A stretch of DNA of 64,000 nucleotides, from assembly GCA_944989445.1 (NCBI GenBank), contig CALYLW010000125.1, forward strand, positions 1,448,885 through 1,512,884. Direction: 5' to 3'. Made by a program: the position numbers and the translations under genes. Source of the stretch: Ampullaceana balthica. Its lineage: Eukaryota > Mollusca > Gastropoda > Lymnaeidae. The first letter of the stretch is position 1. Each line of letters begins with the position of its first letter. Under the pieces are notes generated by a model. That model had not been told where the DNA came from. It saw only the letters and a program-made list of their open reading frames with translations, and did not search any database. Of the stretch, positions 43,786-56,102 are shown piece by piece.

Positions 43786-44236
43786 TAAAAAACCAAGTTT
43801 TTGACTATAAATCCTTTACTTATGAGACGTAACTAAAAGAATGTTCATTATAACACGCAGCTCAAAACGTGTTTAGTATAATGCGCACCGATCAGGAATA
43901 GGTTTATAAAAAGTGTTGTCAGTAAAATACGCACCTTATTGCGCGACAGAAAGGTTGTTCAATATAATACGCACCGCGACGCTCTATCTCAAAAAATAGC
44001 ATGATACATAGGAATAAAAAAAATAATCTAAAAAATCAATAATTTAATTACGGTACATGCGATCGATCTGAAATTTTGATACATTGTTTTTATCATCGGT
44101 ACGAAACTGCCTGCAAAATTTCAGCTCGCTATCTTGCGAGCAAGTGGGTTAAAAATCGATCAAAAGTTTTGGCGACAAGCAAGCAAGCAAGCAAGGTCCG
44201 CCGCAGACACCACGAGTTAATATAAAGGATTTAAAA
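43786..44236 (+). repeat. repeat A, diverged copy
   Basis: Starts AACCCGTAAAAAACCAAG, carries the core (AATTTAATTACGGTACATGC, GATCGATCTGAAATTTTGAT), a (CAAG)n run at about 44178-44195, and ends GTTAATATAAAGGATTT. The middle is unlike the other copies. Confidence 0.65.
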
Positions 44237-44279
44237 ACCTAATGATACTAATAATCAAAACATTCTCAAAACGATACTA

Positions 44280-46778
44280 ACTAATTTCCAACAGATAAAA
44301 AAATTAAATTTCCAGATTTAGAGCTACATATAACAACAGAAGAACTAGACCTAATTGCCTGTTCTGAAACTTGGTTGAACCCCAACATATATAACTCGGA
44401 AATTTTTAACAGCAATTATAATATTTTTAGAAAACATACACCAGACAGTTATGGAGGAGTGTTACTTGCAAACAAATCGAAATATCATAGCTGAAGACAT
44501 TACTACACAACCAAATTTTAATATAACGTCCGTTTTTTTTATAAAATAGTGACGCCAAACGTAGCAACTTTTATTGTCAGCAGTATATATAGAACACCGA
44601 ACACGAACCTAAAATACATGACAAATCCTTGTAGTCAATTAACATTCGTAAAAGAAAATCATAAAAAGTATGTACTTTGGATAATGGGGGACTTTAATCT
44701 TCCAGATATAAATTGAAAAAACCATACGATTGATAACCATCAAACTAATAATGATATTAATGAACACTTTATAGACACTATAAACACCACACCCCTAAAA
44801 CAGATAGTAACAAAAGAAACTAGGAAAAATAAAATATTATATATATTCCTAACAAATAGACTAGGACTAGTAATAGACTGTGAAATAATTCATTTACTGT
44901 CTGACCATGATATTGTTTTGGTAACCAATACAATAAAAATTAAAATAAATAAGATACCTAGAAGAATAATCTATCTTTGGAATAAATGTAATTCAATAAA
45001 ACTACACCAATCAGCAGCTAACTTCCAAGAAAATGTTCAAAGTAAATTTAACACAAATAGCTCAGTAGAAGAAATTTGGAAAGATACATAAACAAATCTA
45101 AAAGGTACAATGAATGAGAATGTTCCAACAAAACTGACATATAATAGAATTAACAAATGCTAGTTCAATTCTAAATTTAAAAAGCCATGCAAACAAAAAG
45201 ATAACGTATTTAAGAAATTTTAAGGCTACCAATTTAAATAGGATAACAAACAATACTTAAATATTAAACACTTTACACAAAAACTTAGACGAAACCTCCA
45301 AAATAAATATATAAACAATGTATTTTCTAAAGATAACAACAAAAAACTATGGTTCTTTATGAAATCTAAAAACATGGAACCTACAGGAATAGCCACACTA
45401 AAAGGCTCAAATAATAAAACCTATAATGAAAATGAGACTAAAGCTAATATCCTTAACACATATTTTGCATCATCATTTCCTGCCTCTGGCGACAAGGAAG
45501 TTTTAATAAATGTAAATAAAATGAAAAATAGGTAATATAACTGTAGACGAGATAGGTGTACATTCACTCCTAAAAACTTAAAATAAACAAAGCTACTGGT
45601 CTGGACTAATTGCCTTCAAGGTTTTTAAAAGAACTAAACAACGAACTGTCCCCAATCCTTGTAGTTCTTTTTCAAGCCTCTCTAAACAAGGGTAAATTGC
45701 CCAAGGATTGTAAATTAGCTAACGTAACTCCACTCTTTAAAAAAGGTGATAAAATAGACCCTGGTATTTACAGACCTGTATCACTTACTAGTATCACCTC
45801 TAAATTACTAGAACACATAATATATATTAGAATTGTTAACCACCTAGACAAATATAACGCCCAATGCTAACATCAACACCGCTTTAGAAAAAACAGATCA
45901 TGTGAAACACAATTAATAGGTTTAATAGATGAACTATCAAAAGGCTTAGACAATAATGATCAATTAGATACAATATTACTAGACTTCTCAAAAGCATTTG
46001 ACAAAGTTCACCACCTTAGTTTACTTAAAAAACTTAACTACTTTGGAATATCAGGTCCCTTACATCATTGGATCCATGACTTCCTTTTGGGTAGGGAGCA
46101 AACTGTAATAATTGATGGATCTAAATCTGCACCAATAAAGGTTAACTCAGGAATTCCACAAGGAACAGTGCTAAGTCTCTTAATCTTTTTAATTTTGTAT
46201 AAATGATTTACCCAACAAAATCTAAAACAGGAACAAAAGTTAGGATATTTGCTGATGATTGTATAATCTATAGAACAGTTAAATCAGAACAAGTTAGTGA
46301 AATTTTCAAAATGAATTAGATGAATTGATAAAATGGGAAATTAACTGGAGTAAGTTTTTCCACTCAGAAAAGTGACTACTGTTAAGAGTAACAAAGAAAA
46401 AGAAATAAATAAATTCAAAATATTTCATTCATGAAAAAAAATTAATCCAAACTAAGGATCCAAAATACTTAGGAGTCATAATAAATGAGAAACTATCATG
46501 GAATCCCCAATAAATGTATTAAAAAATATTTTACAAAACGAAGGTTTTATAAAAAGAAACTTTTACAGATTTAATAGACATATAAAACTAAAATGCTATC
46601 TCACCTTGGTTACACCTGGACTAGAATATGCATCTTATGTATCGGACCCATCCTCCAAAGAAAATATTGATAAACTAGAACAACATAAAAAAGAGCTTCT
46701 AGATTCATTACTTGAGAATATTCAAAACTGTCAAGATTAGCACCATTAGTTAAATCATTAAACCTTGAAACACTATAG
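44280..46778 (+). pseudogene. LINE endonuclease-RT body, CR1/jockey-like
   Basis: Endonuclease: ITTEELDLIACSETWLNPNI, NYNIFRKHTPDSYGGVLL, and IMGDFNLPDIN at about 44683. RT: FLKELNNELSPILVVLFQAS, TPLFKKGDKIDPGIYRPVSL, TQLIGLIDELSKGL, ILLDFSKAFDKVHHLSLLKK, VNSGIPQGTVLS and an intact IFADDCIIY box (about 46245). The end is KCYLTLVTPGLEYASYV, and the frame is cut at SLNLETL by the hAT element at 46779. Numerous stops and shifts. A second copy of the family lies at 61680-62720 on the minus strand. Confidence 0.8.
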
Positions 46779-47920
46779 CAGGGGTGCGCAACCCTAGGGT
46801 TATTACCGGCCGCATTAAAAAATACTTTTGCAACGGCCACCAAAATATTTCACTGAAAAACGAAAAAGTCACCAAAAATGTACCTCTCGTAATAGTCAAC
46901 GCGAGATAATAATGACATAATCATAATGTATTGTAGGCAAACAAAGTGCCTATTTATAAACAAAAACATTTCCATCGATATTCTCTTATATTTCTTCTTT
47001 CTTTAACATTTTCATGTCACACACGTACAGCAGAGTATATTTTTAAGTGGCATTAATACACTGAGAACACAATAATTGAATAAGTGGTAAGCTGCTTCAC
47101 TAACACAGTCCATGTAACTTAGCAGTCCATAGTCCAGAAACTAGTGGCTGCCTTGCTCTTTGATGTTTGCCGAGAGTCGCGCTAAGTCCGGGCACTTGCT
47201 GGAGATCGTCAGTGGTATTCCTGACGCCAGATTGGTGTCCACTAGTCCGGTTCGATATTTGTTCTTGAGATATTTAACTCGTTAAAATGACGGTTCGCAT
47301 ATGTAAGTGCTTCCAAACAGCACTATATCGTTTCTTGCTATTTCGCGAAGCGTGGTAAACTCCACAGCTACTTTCCATGTCTCCAGTAGATTGTCTTTTA
47401 TCCTCGTATTTCTTCACAAGCTGCGCGTTATTTTTTTAGTTCGATCAGTTCCATTTGAACATCCAACGGCACACTTTCTGGCTCAACCATATTTTCTGAG
47501 ATCTTGTCGAATTCCTGAGAACTTTCTGCGAATTCCAACAACAGCACTCAGGGGACACCTGAAAAGGACGTAGCCGGAATTTCATCTTTTCTTATTTCAT
47601 GGCTCTTGTTTAGAGCCGTGAGTTGTGGGAAATGATAGAAATTGAGCTTTTGGATATGACTTTGTAGCCGACGGCATTTGTCACAGAAATGCTGTACTCT
47701 TCTGTGCATGATGCAAACTGTTGTTCTTTTCACTTGTATACAGGCATCTGGGTATTTGCGTGTACTGTAGGAGCTACTGAAGTTGACCGACGGGTTACAC
47801 GGTTACACAGAGCAAGCACGATACAGCTAATGTGCGAATCACGTTTTCAGCGCGCTTCAATATTAGGCTGCTAAAGTTCATGGCCTGCCCTCATTAGCTA
47901 CAGCTGCCGCCTAACACCAG
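46779..47920 (-). mobile_element. hAT element remnant
   Basis: The plus-strand left edge CAGGGGTGCGCAACCC is a typical hAT terminus and interrupts the LINE exactly at 46779. The right terminus is lost at the junction with a repeat A fragment (47922). The transposase frame lies on the minus strand. Confidence 0.6.
47090..47740 (-). pseudogene. hAT transposase relic, C-terminal domain
   Basis: Minus-strand frames read IRKDEIPATSFSGVP and, shifted, EFDKISENMVEPESVPLDVQ and MELIELK, characteristic of the C-terminal region of GTF2IRD2/EPM2AIP1-like hAT transposases. The dimerisation segment that follows is badly broken. Probably the same subgroup as the relic at 40985-41590. Confidence 0.65.
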
Positions 47921-47921
47921 T

Positions 47922-48028
47922 TTCAGTTCGATCGGATCATGGGAAGTGGGTCATTTTTGACTTCTGTTTTTCCGCCCGCCCAAGACAGAGAGAGACGCCG
48001 GTGAAGTTAATATAAGGGATTTAAAAAG
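47922..48028 (+). repeat. repeat A, 3' fragment
   Basis: CAGTTTCAGTTCGATCGGAT through CCGCCCGCCCAAGACAGAG to GTTAATATAAGGGATTT. Confidence 0.7.
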
Positions 48029-48317
48029 GCTGGAATGAATGAGGCAGTATCTTATGTTTTAAAAGATATAAAGCTATTTGGGCTTGGACACAACGACAGC
48101 ATGGACGAATCCCACCTCACGACTCCCTCCACCACAGTGGGGTGGGGGGATACGATTTTTAACAAAACAACAACAACAACAACAACCAAACGATGGGTTT
48201 TCTTTGTTGATGTTTTTCTTGAGGCAAATTATGACTTCAATGTCTTTGAGTTAATATTTTGTTATATATATATATATTTATTAAAGGCGTGAAAGCATAG
48301 ATATGCATGTTTATATA

Positions 48318-48425
48318 CAGGTAGTCCTCCGGTTACGACGGTCCCATCCCGACTTACGCTGTTTCGTGGTTACGAACGCACCCCATAAAGAATCATAGTA
48401 CGCGTTATTCCGTATTTTTAAATAT
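48318..48425 (+). mobile_element. possible DNA-transposon terminus
   Basis: CAGGTAGTCCTCCGGTTACG, GTGGTTACGAACG and CCCCATAAAGAA are typical of non-autonomous element termini seen in many animal genomes. The partner end was not found. Confidence 0.35.
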
Positions 48426-48569
48426 TTTTTAAATATTTTTTTCATGAGGTAACGAATTGTTTTCACTAATTGAAATAACAAAAATTATTGAAATATATGT
48501 ATGATTATTATTTCAACCTACAACTTCGTTTGTGATTTTTCAAATGGTGAAGTTTTCAATCAAGGCAAG

Positions 48570-49830
48570 AAAGCTGAGTAAGCTTACAAGTTCCTTTTCA
48601 ATGCTCATTAGAGAAGAGAGAGCATATTCAGTCTTTTTTGTCCCATGCAAATTCTAACTCATTATATATTTTTTGAACTTTGAAAAGGATCGCTCTCAGC
48701 TGCAGTTTGATGTCATCATTGAAAGATAGATGTGAAGTGCGATGTGTACATTTGTAAACGACTGTGTGAAATATAGCTCATTCAAAATCAGCAAAAACTT
48801 TAGCTCTGTGCATGTTTTTTGAGTTTCGCTTTGTGCTACTTCCTTTTCCTTACCCTGAGCCTGGGGGTGGACATAAGTTTTTTAAGAGTTCTGAAAATTG
48901 GACTAATTCTGAAGGTAAGCAGTCTTCGATATCACTTGAATGTTCTTCCATTAACTTGGCTGCTGCCCATCGGGTTGCGAAATTGCTGAGCTCAGTTAAG
49001 TCTGTAAGAAAGCCAAATTTCTCATGGATGTCTTTATATGCGCCTAACCGATGTTGTAGGGCTTGAGAAATTTTGTCAATGATGACCAGAAATACCTCAA
49101 TCTTGAATTTTTGTCTGGAGGAGAGTACTGTTTTGTTAATGTCCCTTTATCAAACTGACGCTGTCTTTTTTGTTAGATAGTATTGATGATTGTTTTCGCT
49201 GTTTTTACCACGGACTTTTCCTTTCCTCTGTCTTCATAGGAATAAAATTAAGAATGCTATCTTTTAACAAACTTAATGAGAGACTTCCTTTCTAAAATTG
49301 TTTCCCAAATTTCAAGTAAAATAGCGACTTCCAGTTGTTCAATTTCCTTTAAAAATCCTTCTTCTTCAAGCCGACAGTCACGTGGCTGATTTTCATTTGT
49401 TGCTAATTCTTACAGTGCTGCGATATTCTCATGGTATGAGTTATTAATAGTCCTTAGAGCATCATGTCAGGCTGACCATCTTGTGTCAGACAAGGCTTTG
49501 TTAGCATGTATCATTTTCATATGTTTTTGAAGTACCTGTCAACGATGAGTAGATGCAACAAGCCGGGTATAAAGATTTTGCAGAAGACAAAAAAATCTGA
49601 CCACAGCAGGACAACATGCTGCTCTTTTCCCAACCAAATTAAAGGAATGAGCTGTGCACGGCATATAATGAGCTACAATGAACTTCTTACGAAGAATAGC
49701 CTGGTTTCCGTTATACTTCCTACTTATTTGCATTATTGCCGTATGATTGTCCAAGGCATTTTCAGGGATTCGCACAAACATAATGGCCTGCATCTTTATT
49801 ATACACTATAATTCATAATAAGTTTGGGGT
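48570..49830 (-). pseudogene. hAT-type (ZMYM-like) transposase relic
   Basis: Minus-strand order: DNHTAIMQISRKYNGNQAIL, YMPCTAHSFNLVGKRAA, VRFFCLLQNLYTRLVASTHR, then (broken) WQVLQKH and LSDTRWSA, and at the C-terminus NVHIALHIYLSMMTSN with ERSFSKFKKYIMS and YALSSLMSIEKEL. The last part is the hAT dimerisation domain. Stops and frameshifts throughout. It lies upstream of the PARP exons on the opposite strand. Confidence 0.75.
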
Positions 49831-49849
49831 CCTTAAATTATTGGGGGCT

Positions 49850-50275
49850 TTAGCCCGTTCAGCACCCCCTTTTAATCCGCCATAGGGGGAGTGTCATGCA
49901 TCTGTGACGATGTGGTACGAGGAGGGGGGTGTTTGAGAAATGTGACGTCACATCAAAAAGCGCAACTTTAAATAAAAGTTCCACTTAAATATTTGATTGT
50001 TTACCATTTATTTAATTACGTTTTCAATGACTTCACGCGTGTTACGATATTAGAGTGCAGACTTACCCTAAATACATATTTAAATGAAAAAAAAATTTGC
50101 AACATGCTAATTTTTACTGAGAAAATACGGCTTGGTTGGGGGGGGGGTGTCAAAGCTTTGTGACGTCATATAGTAAAAAAAGGGTGGGGTCTAAGTTTTA
50201 GTGACAAAATATGACGCTGGGGGAGGGTGGGGTAAAAATCGGCAACCTCGCGTGACGTCATTTATGGACGGTCCC
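49850..50275 (+). mobile_element. MITE-like element with TGACGTCA-rich ends
   Basis: It ends GCGTGACGTCATTTATGGAC, whose complement matches the start of the second copy (GGGGCCGTCTATAAATGA, 50803). The middle GAAATGTGACGTCACATCAA, GCAACTTTAAATAAAAGTT and GTGTTACGATATTA is shared with 50870-51000. G-rich runs occur inside. Confidence 0.55.
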
Positions 50276-50283
50276 TTCAGTCA

Positions 50284-50344
50284 TGAAGGGGTGACACCAT
50301 GAGCTACCGCCCCGGGTGACACCAACCCTAGTGACGCCTCTGCT
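50284..50344 (-). mobile_element. hAT-like terminus
   Basis: Minus strand CAGAGGCGTCACTAGGGTTG then GTGTCACCCGGGGCGGTAGC resembles the CAGTGGCGTCACTAGG class of hAT ends. A related snippet lies at 12100-12150. Confidence 0.4.
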
Positions 50345-50802
50345 GTATACTCTAATAATTAACAAAGGTTTATTTTCTGGCTGATGGGTAATTTTGCTTA
50401 AGCCAGTTTAACCTCGAAGTATATATTGGACAGGGATTTAATCTTGGCTGTTAAGCCGGGAAACCCTAACAGTAACCCTATAGTGCACTTATAAAACATT
50501 TAAAGCAAACATGTATTTGAATAAAAACAAGCAGTACAAAAAAATCCCCCCCCTAAAAAGATTTTAAAAAAATAAATTAAAAATTAGTTAATTAAATTTC
50601 ATGTAAATTCACTTTTCTCAGAAAATGAGTTTACAAATGCTTCATTAATAAAATATCCCATACCAACCAAGCCTAATTTTTATTTTACCGAAATTAGTTT
50701 GTCATAGTATCCACGCCTGCATGAACCTTAACCTCACCACAGACAGACTCCAAAGCCATTAGCAAACCCATGCAGCACCATTGTAATTTTAGTGTTGAAA
50801 TG

Positions 50803-51006
50803 AGGGGCCGTCTATAAATGAATTCCCGTTCCTAGGGGGGAGAGGTCACACATTTGTGACGAGGGGGAGGGTGTGTTTAAGAAATGTGACGTCACTTCAA
50901 ACGTGCAACTTTACATAAAAGTTTAAATATTTGTTATCTTACAATTGATTTGATGACGTTTTAAATGGCTTCAGGCGTGTTACGATATTAAAGTTCAGGC
51001 TTACTC
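50803..51006 (+). mobile_element. MITE-like element, second copy, cut by microsatellite
   Basis: Starts GGGGCCGTCTATAAATGA, matches 49900-50080, and passes into a (TACA)n microsatellite at 51007. Confidence 0.55.
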
Positions 51007-51105
51007 TAAATACATACATACACATATACATACATACATACATACATACATACATACATACATACATACATACATACATACATACATACATACATACATA
51101 CATAC
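51007..51105 (+). repeat. (TACA)n microsatellite
   Basis: About 100 bases of TACA repeats, ending CATACAG, which supplies the apparent splice acceptor of the PARP exon beginning at 51108. Confidence 0.9.
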
Positions 51106-51107
51106 AG

Positions 51108-51319
51108 AGGCCAGATAAAAACAACTGTATTACTTGGCAGAACATTTAAGGATCAACTATATCATGAAGTCAATGAACATTATATGTTTCATCGAACAAA
51201 AAAAGACCTCCTTGATGCTTTGACTCAACATGGACCTCATCCTAAACTATGCACACAAGCCATGCTTGGTAATGGTGTGTATTTAGCAGAAGAATCAGTG
51301 AATTCGGATCAGTATGCAG
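51108..51319 (+). CDS. PARP exon with catalytic His and Tyr
   Basis: The acceptor is CATACAG from the microsatellite; the donor is GCAG|GTAACA. The exon enters mid-codon and runs through GRTFKDQLYHEVNEHYMFHR to VYLAEESVNSDQYA. Confidence 0.8.
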
Positions 51320-52873
51320 GTAACAGCTTTTTTTAAACATAAAATTTAAGAATTATTTTTGTTGTTTATGTTTTCATTTTATTCTTTTAACACATTTTTT
51401 CCAATTTTAATCCTTCAAAAACTAAATTGTGTATTTGGATACGTGTTTCTATGTTTTTATGTGTGTGTGTGTGTACGTGTGTGTGAGGCGTTTATGCGTG
51501 TTTATGTTAATTTTATATTTCTTCCTAGGTAGCTTTTGGTTTTGTTGGGTCAACACAGTTGAAGTTGAAAAGCGAGAGCTAAATCTTTATAGTCTCTAAT
51601 TATTAATATCTCCCAAAATGATTTTTCTACATATCTATTATTATATGTATTACAAAAAAACTCACACTTGACAGCACTGAGAATGATAAAGCAACAAGGT
51701 CAGGTATAAATACAATCAAAATGAACACTTTAACTTTATATCTTTTGATGGATTCCCATTGTTAAATGTTGTTGTTTTTCCCCTAGATTCTCGGGAAAGC
51801 CGTTCCCCTATGGGCGAGGAATTAAAAATGTTGTTTATGCGAGTTTTACATGCGAACACATTCGTCATTGACAAGGATCATCCAAGTGTGAAGACAGGTA
51901 ATTAGAGGAGGAAAAAAACTATTTTAATCACATACATATTTTAAATTGAAAAAGACAGTTGCAAATTGCGCAAGTCCCAATTTATATATATCGCTAATCA
52001 ACTTGATATGGGGGTTTTTAACATAACAACTTTGCAGATGATTATTGTGTCCCACGCTCTTATAAGAACGCAGAGACCATGTTGGTATGCTGTCAATTGA
52101 CACAGCGTTTTCAGACCACAGCCCATATAGGACTTGCTTTTTTCTTGTTCCCCTATTTCATTGAACTAATCACATTTTTAACATAATTTCCTTCTTTTAA
52201 GTTAATTAACGTCTTAACTACTTTACACTTACACGCTAAAGCGGACAATCGCTCTCGACTGATCCCCACACACAATATATATACACCCTCACTCAAATCA
52301 TGACTTCTCATCGAGTGAAAAATTTACATAACATTTATTAAATAGTGAACACATTTCAACAACAGTTAATAACATGTCATACCCTTGACATGAGTCATGG
52401 TATTCCTAAAAACATCTAGCGGGTCATTATATGCATGATAACCAACTAGAAGTCATAGATTGCAAAGGACTTAATTCTTTTCATCGATCGCCTATGAAAA
52501 ATATGATTAATTATCGATTGCATTAGCCTATTATTTCGCTTACTCTGTGAGGAAAGTAGGCATTTATGCATGAATTATTCCATTAAAACAGAGATAGAAA
52601 GATTTTTAAAAAAAATAAAATTTTTCTTCGTTATGTTTAACAAATATATTTTTAAAAAAAGTTTATTGTCAAGGTATTACTCCATTAAAGCGACCCCCTT
52701 GTGTTGAATGTAAAAGTGACAAATGTTCCGATGTGCACCACCACCATTGCGATTCTGTTACACTGGACAGTGCACCAAATGACCCCAAAATTCTCTTCAG
52801 AGAATTTGTTGTGTATGACACGAGTCGATGTTACCTGGAGTACATTATAACCTACAGGAGAAAGTCATCATGA
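51108..52873 (+). CDS. PARP-family ADP-ribosyltransferase, last three coding exons
   Basis: Exons 51108-51319, 51787-51897 and 52674-52873 join across GT-AG introns with matching phase (phase 1 at both junctions) and end at TGA 52871-52873. They encode most of a PARP catalytic domain. YMFHRTKKDL holds the His of the His-Tyr-Glu triad. AMLGNGVYLAEESVNSDQYA holds the Tyr in the GxGxYFA-type loop. REFVVYDTSRCYLEYIITYR holds the Glu and the usual PEYLITY-like end. The enzyme would transfer ADP-ribose from NAD+. The usual His-Gly-Thr reads His-Arg-Thr, which may lower activity. The N-terminal catalytic part and any accessory domains lie in exons not found here. Mono- versus poly-ADP-ribosylation cannot be told. 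Confidence 0.82.
51787..51897 (+). CDS. PARP exon, central catalytic segment
   Basis: The acceptor is TTTTTCCCCTAG, the donor ACAG|GTAATT. 111 bases: GEELKMLFMRVLHANTFVID, corresponding to the helix and strand following the Tyr loop in PARPs. Confidence 0.78.
52674..52873 (+). CDS. PARP terminal coding exon with catalytic Glu
   Basis: The acceptor is TTTATTGTCAAG. A Cys/His-rich insert (CVECKSDKCSDVHHHHC) precedes CDSVTLDSAP, the equivalent of the YDSV segment, then the Glu strand and TGA. The Cys/His insert could bind a metal; that is inference. The 3' UTR probably extends to AATAAA at 53448-53453. Confidence 0.8.
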
Positions 52874-53447
52874 GGCTTGGCATTGGACATGGGTGGCTAC
52901 GCCCACTTTCATTTGTGTGCTTTAAAATGAACATTATATAAATGAGCGTGGCATACTATCGATGGGTACTATTTGCATAATCTAACAGCCCTTCCCTGAT
53001 TAAAGTAACATCGATTACAGTTATGTCGTCATAAAGTAATAGGTTATAAACCATAAGATTTAAGTGCTTATGTTTTAGATTACTTTATATTTACTTTAAC
53101 CTCAGGTTGTGTATATATTTGAGATGCAGATGTAACATAAATATATATCGTTTTAGTGAGCTATGCGCATGCTCGAGAAAGATTCTGTGTCATTTATAAC
53201 TTAAAGTTGTAAAGCATTTTGAGCTGGGAGCCCATTACGTCATTAAAAAAATATAATACATAACTGTAGTAAATATAAAATTAATCACATTGAGATGAAA
53301 TGTTTATTAACTGTGCCCAAGCCCGCAGAGGTTTCTGCGTTGTTTTGTACTTCACACGATACACCTTTTGTTGTCGAGGCCATTAATGTTGTCATTTCTT
53401 ATATGAGCTACATAAATGTAATTTCAAAAACTCTAGCGTTACTTGTC

Positions 53448-53453
53448 AATAAA
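53448..53453 (+). terminator. polyadenylation signal of the PARP gene
   Basis: AATAAA about 575 bases after the PARP stop. In AT-rich DNA such hexamers are common, so its use is only likely. Confidence 0.4.
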
Positions 53454-53717
53454 AGTTATATTTTGACGGATAGTCACAAATGGTAAAGGGAATGCCAGGT
53501 CCTGCAGATCTGATGGCCAGAAAAGTTAATTTAATGTAAACTTATAAACATAAATTAACGTTGTTAACAAAATATTCTTAAAACACCATTACCACTCGAC
53601 TTGTGTTCGTTCTTGTAATGGTTATGAATTAAAATTATTTTAAAATTGATGAAATCCAAAGTGAAGTGTGGATATGGGGCGTTAGTTTACAACACCGGGT
53701 GGTACCAGCTCCAGTTA

Positions 53718-54717
53718 TGCCAATAATAATAATAATAATAAATTGATTATTTATATAGCGCTGTATCCCAGAAAGGAACTGGGCTCACATCGCTTTACAT
53801 GAAAGAAATATCATACCTATACGTATTAAATTAACTTTCATATCATAACAAACACAAAATATACAGTACATTATACATAAGCTACGTTAATCATTTACAA
53901 GAAATGTTGTTTCATTAATTTTGAAAATAAATTTTGAAAAGATGTGTCTTAAGTGGAGTCTTGAAGGACTTGGTTGTTTGAATACTACGTATGTGTAATG
54001 GTAGAGAATTCCATTGTTTGGCTGCACAAAAAGAGAACGACCTTTCACCAAATGTTTTGGTGCGTGTCGTAGGAACAGAGAGAACGCGTGTGTCTGCAGA
54101 AGATCGTAGCTGGCGAGTGGGTGAGTAGACCGACAAAAGTTCAGTAAGATACGATGGGCATGAGTCAGAAAAGAAGTTGTGACAGAGAACGGCCAGTTTG
54201 TAATCAATACGAGCTTGTATAGGAAGCCAATGAAGTGAGTGAAGAAGTGGAGTAACATGGTCATGTTTTTTTACCTTGAGCACCAGTCTGGCAGCTGAAT
54301 TTTGAACTTTCTGTAGTTTTTCAATGCATTGTTTTGGAGCACCTGACAGAAGAGAATTGCAGTTATCCATACGAGCTAGTACAAGAGCACAGACTAGAGT
54401 TGTTGTTGCACTAAGTAATGACGGATTGAGCTGATCTGACGAATGGCAGTGTAGGCAGAGCGACAGATGTGATTGATGAAGTTGTTAATAGACATGTTGT
54501 CAGAAATAATGTAGCCAAGATTCCTAGTCGATGTTGTGAACAGAATATCCGAACTGGCTACATGAATTGACTTCGGAAGAGACAAAGTACTGCGTGATTT
54601 ATTGTTGCAAAATAGAAGTGCTTCAGTCTTGTCATCATTCAGCTTGAGTTTGCTTAACGTCATCCAAGACTTTACCTCACCAATGCACTCTTGCATCAAT
54701 TGGATAGCGGAGTCCAT
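53718..54717 (-). pseudogene. LINE C-terminus, L2/CR1-like, 5'-truncated
   Basis: Minus strand: LMQECIGEVKSWMTLSKLKL, NDDKTEALLF, then DNCNSLLSGAPKQCIEKLQK and HVTPLLHSLHWLPIQARIDY (shifted near 54390), RTKTFGERSFSFCAAKQWNS and SFKTPLKTHLFKIYF. The 3' end has GCGCTATATAAATAATC and an (ATT)n tail at 53718-53740, both typical of this LINE group. Only one frame break separates the two halves, so this copy is fairly young. Confidence 0.85.
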
Positions 54718-54724
54718 ATTAGAG

Positions 54725-56100
54725 GGATCATTATCATTACAAATTGGTGAACAACGCTATGCATCAGTTTCATAATAAACATTTCAGCTGAAAAAAAAGA
54801 TTTTGGCATTCATTAATGTATATATTTCATGTCTATTTGACTGAGACAGTTGCAAAAAAATACCGTAAAAAGGATTGAACGGAAACAGCAATGCATAATG
54901 AAGTGTGTCATCACATTTTTAGTTAAAATGAACATCATTGGAATAAGTGTGTCAGCTTGATAAACTTGAAATACTTATTTCAGCCATCGTCTTTCTTATT
55001 ATGTTAAATTATAATTATTTAGTTTGAATAAGAGTTTAGTTGATTTTTTACGTTATAAAAATGCATGAATGAGTGTTTGTTTGGTATTCATTGATAAACA
55101 TCGATATTTAAAAAAAAATGAATTAAACATTGCAGTAATTAAAAATTATGTGATTTCATCATCACGTCAGAAGTACTAAGCATTAATATTCCTTAAGCAA
55201 TTGAATATACCTTTTAACATGTATTATCTACTATTTTTAAAACTAATAACTCTTGCAACTTGCAATTCTACGTATTCTGTGTCCCATATATTTTAAAATT
55301 TCTTTCTTTTATTACACTTAGAGGGATTTCTTTTTTTCTAATTACGCTTAGAACACTTTCAAAATTTTCAAAGAGTTTAATGCTTAAATAATGTTTGACA
55401 AACTAAATTCATAGAAATTGTTAAAGAATTATCAGAAAATTTATTTTTTTTAATATAAAACATTTTATGTGAAGCCTTATTTATTTATGATATAAAAGAG
55501 TCAATGTTTGAATATATGTCCATATGGTAAAAATTAATAGTTATAACATATCAAATTGACATGATATATCTATCATACCTGTTTTATTGTATTGTTTACT
55601 TTAGCAATTGCATGTTGTGTTTTTTTAAAATATTTTATTAATTTATTATTGTTTTTTTTTGTTAAGAGAAATGGGACAAAAAAGAGGGGGAAAAAACAAG
55701 CTTGATAAAATTTCATACTCTGATATTATCGGGAGTTAAACATGCCAATATCAGCGGAAATCAAAACCACTGGATTTTGCATGAGAGAACCTTTTGTTTT
55801 CTTAGCCGTGGCTTGGGACCACTGAAAACAAAATTGGTAATGAAAAAGCAGTTCCTGTACAAAACTTAATTTTTAAAATAGTATTTTGTCTTGGGTGGAC
55901 AGTTTATATCGTATACGTCTGTACTGAAAGTTCGAATAAATAAGATCCTTGAAGGTTCTGCTTAGCTCAAATGTTAACAAAATGGTAGGCATTGTAAAGC
56001 ATTTTGTTTTACTTATAAAACTTTCAATTTATTCTCACATTTTGGCTTTTTATGTAAAGCATTGATCTCATTAGTATTTGATTTAAAAAGGTATTAATAA
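54725..56100. other. no supported feature
   Basis: AT-rich intergenic DNA; no ORF with a recognisable domain. Confidence 0.4.
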
Positions 56101-56102
56101 AA

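Noticed and set aside
52038..52083. Extra PARP exon between AACTTTGCAG and TTG|GTATGC
   Set aside because: It would end on a complete codon, incompatible with the phase of the next exon, and direct joining of the flanking exons already matches the PARP fold.
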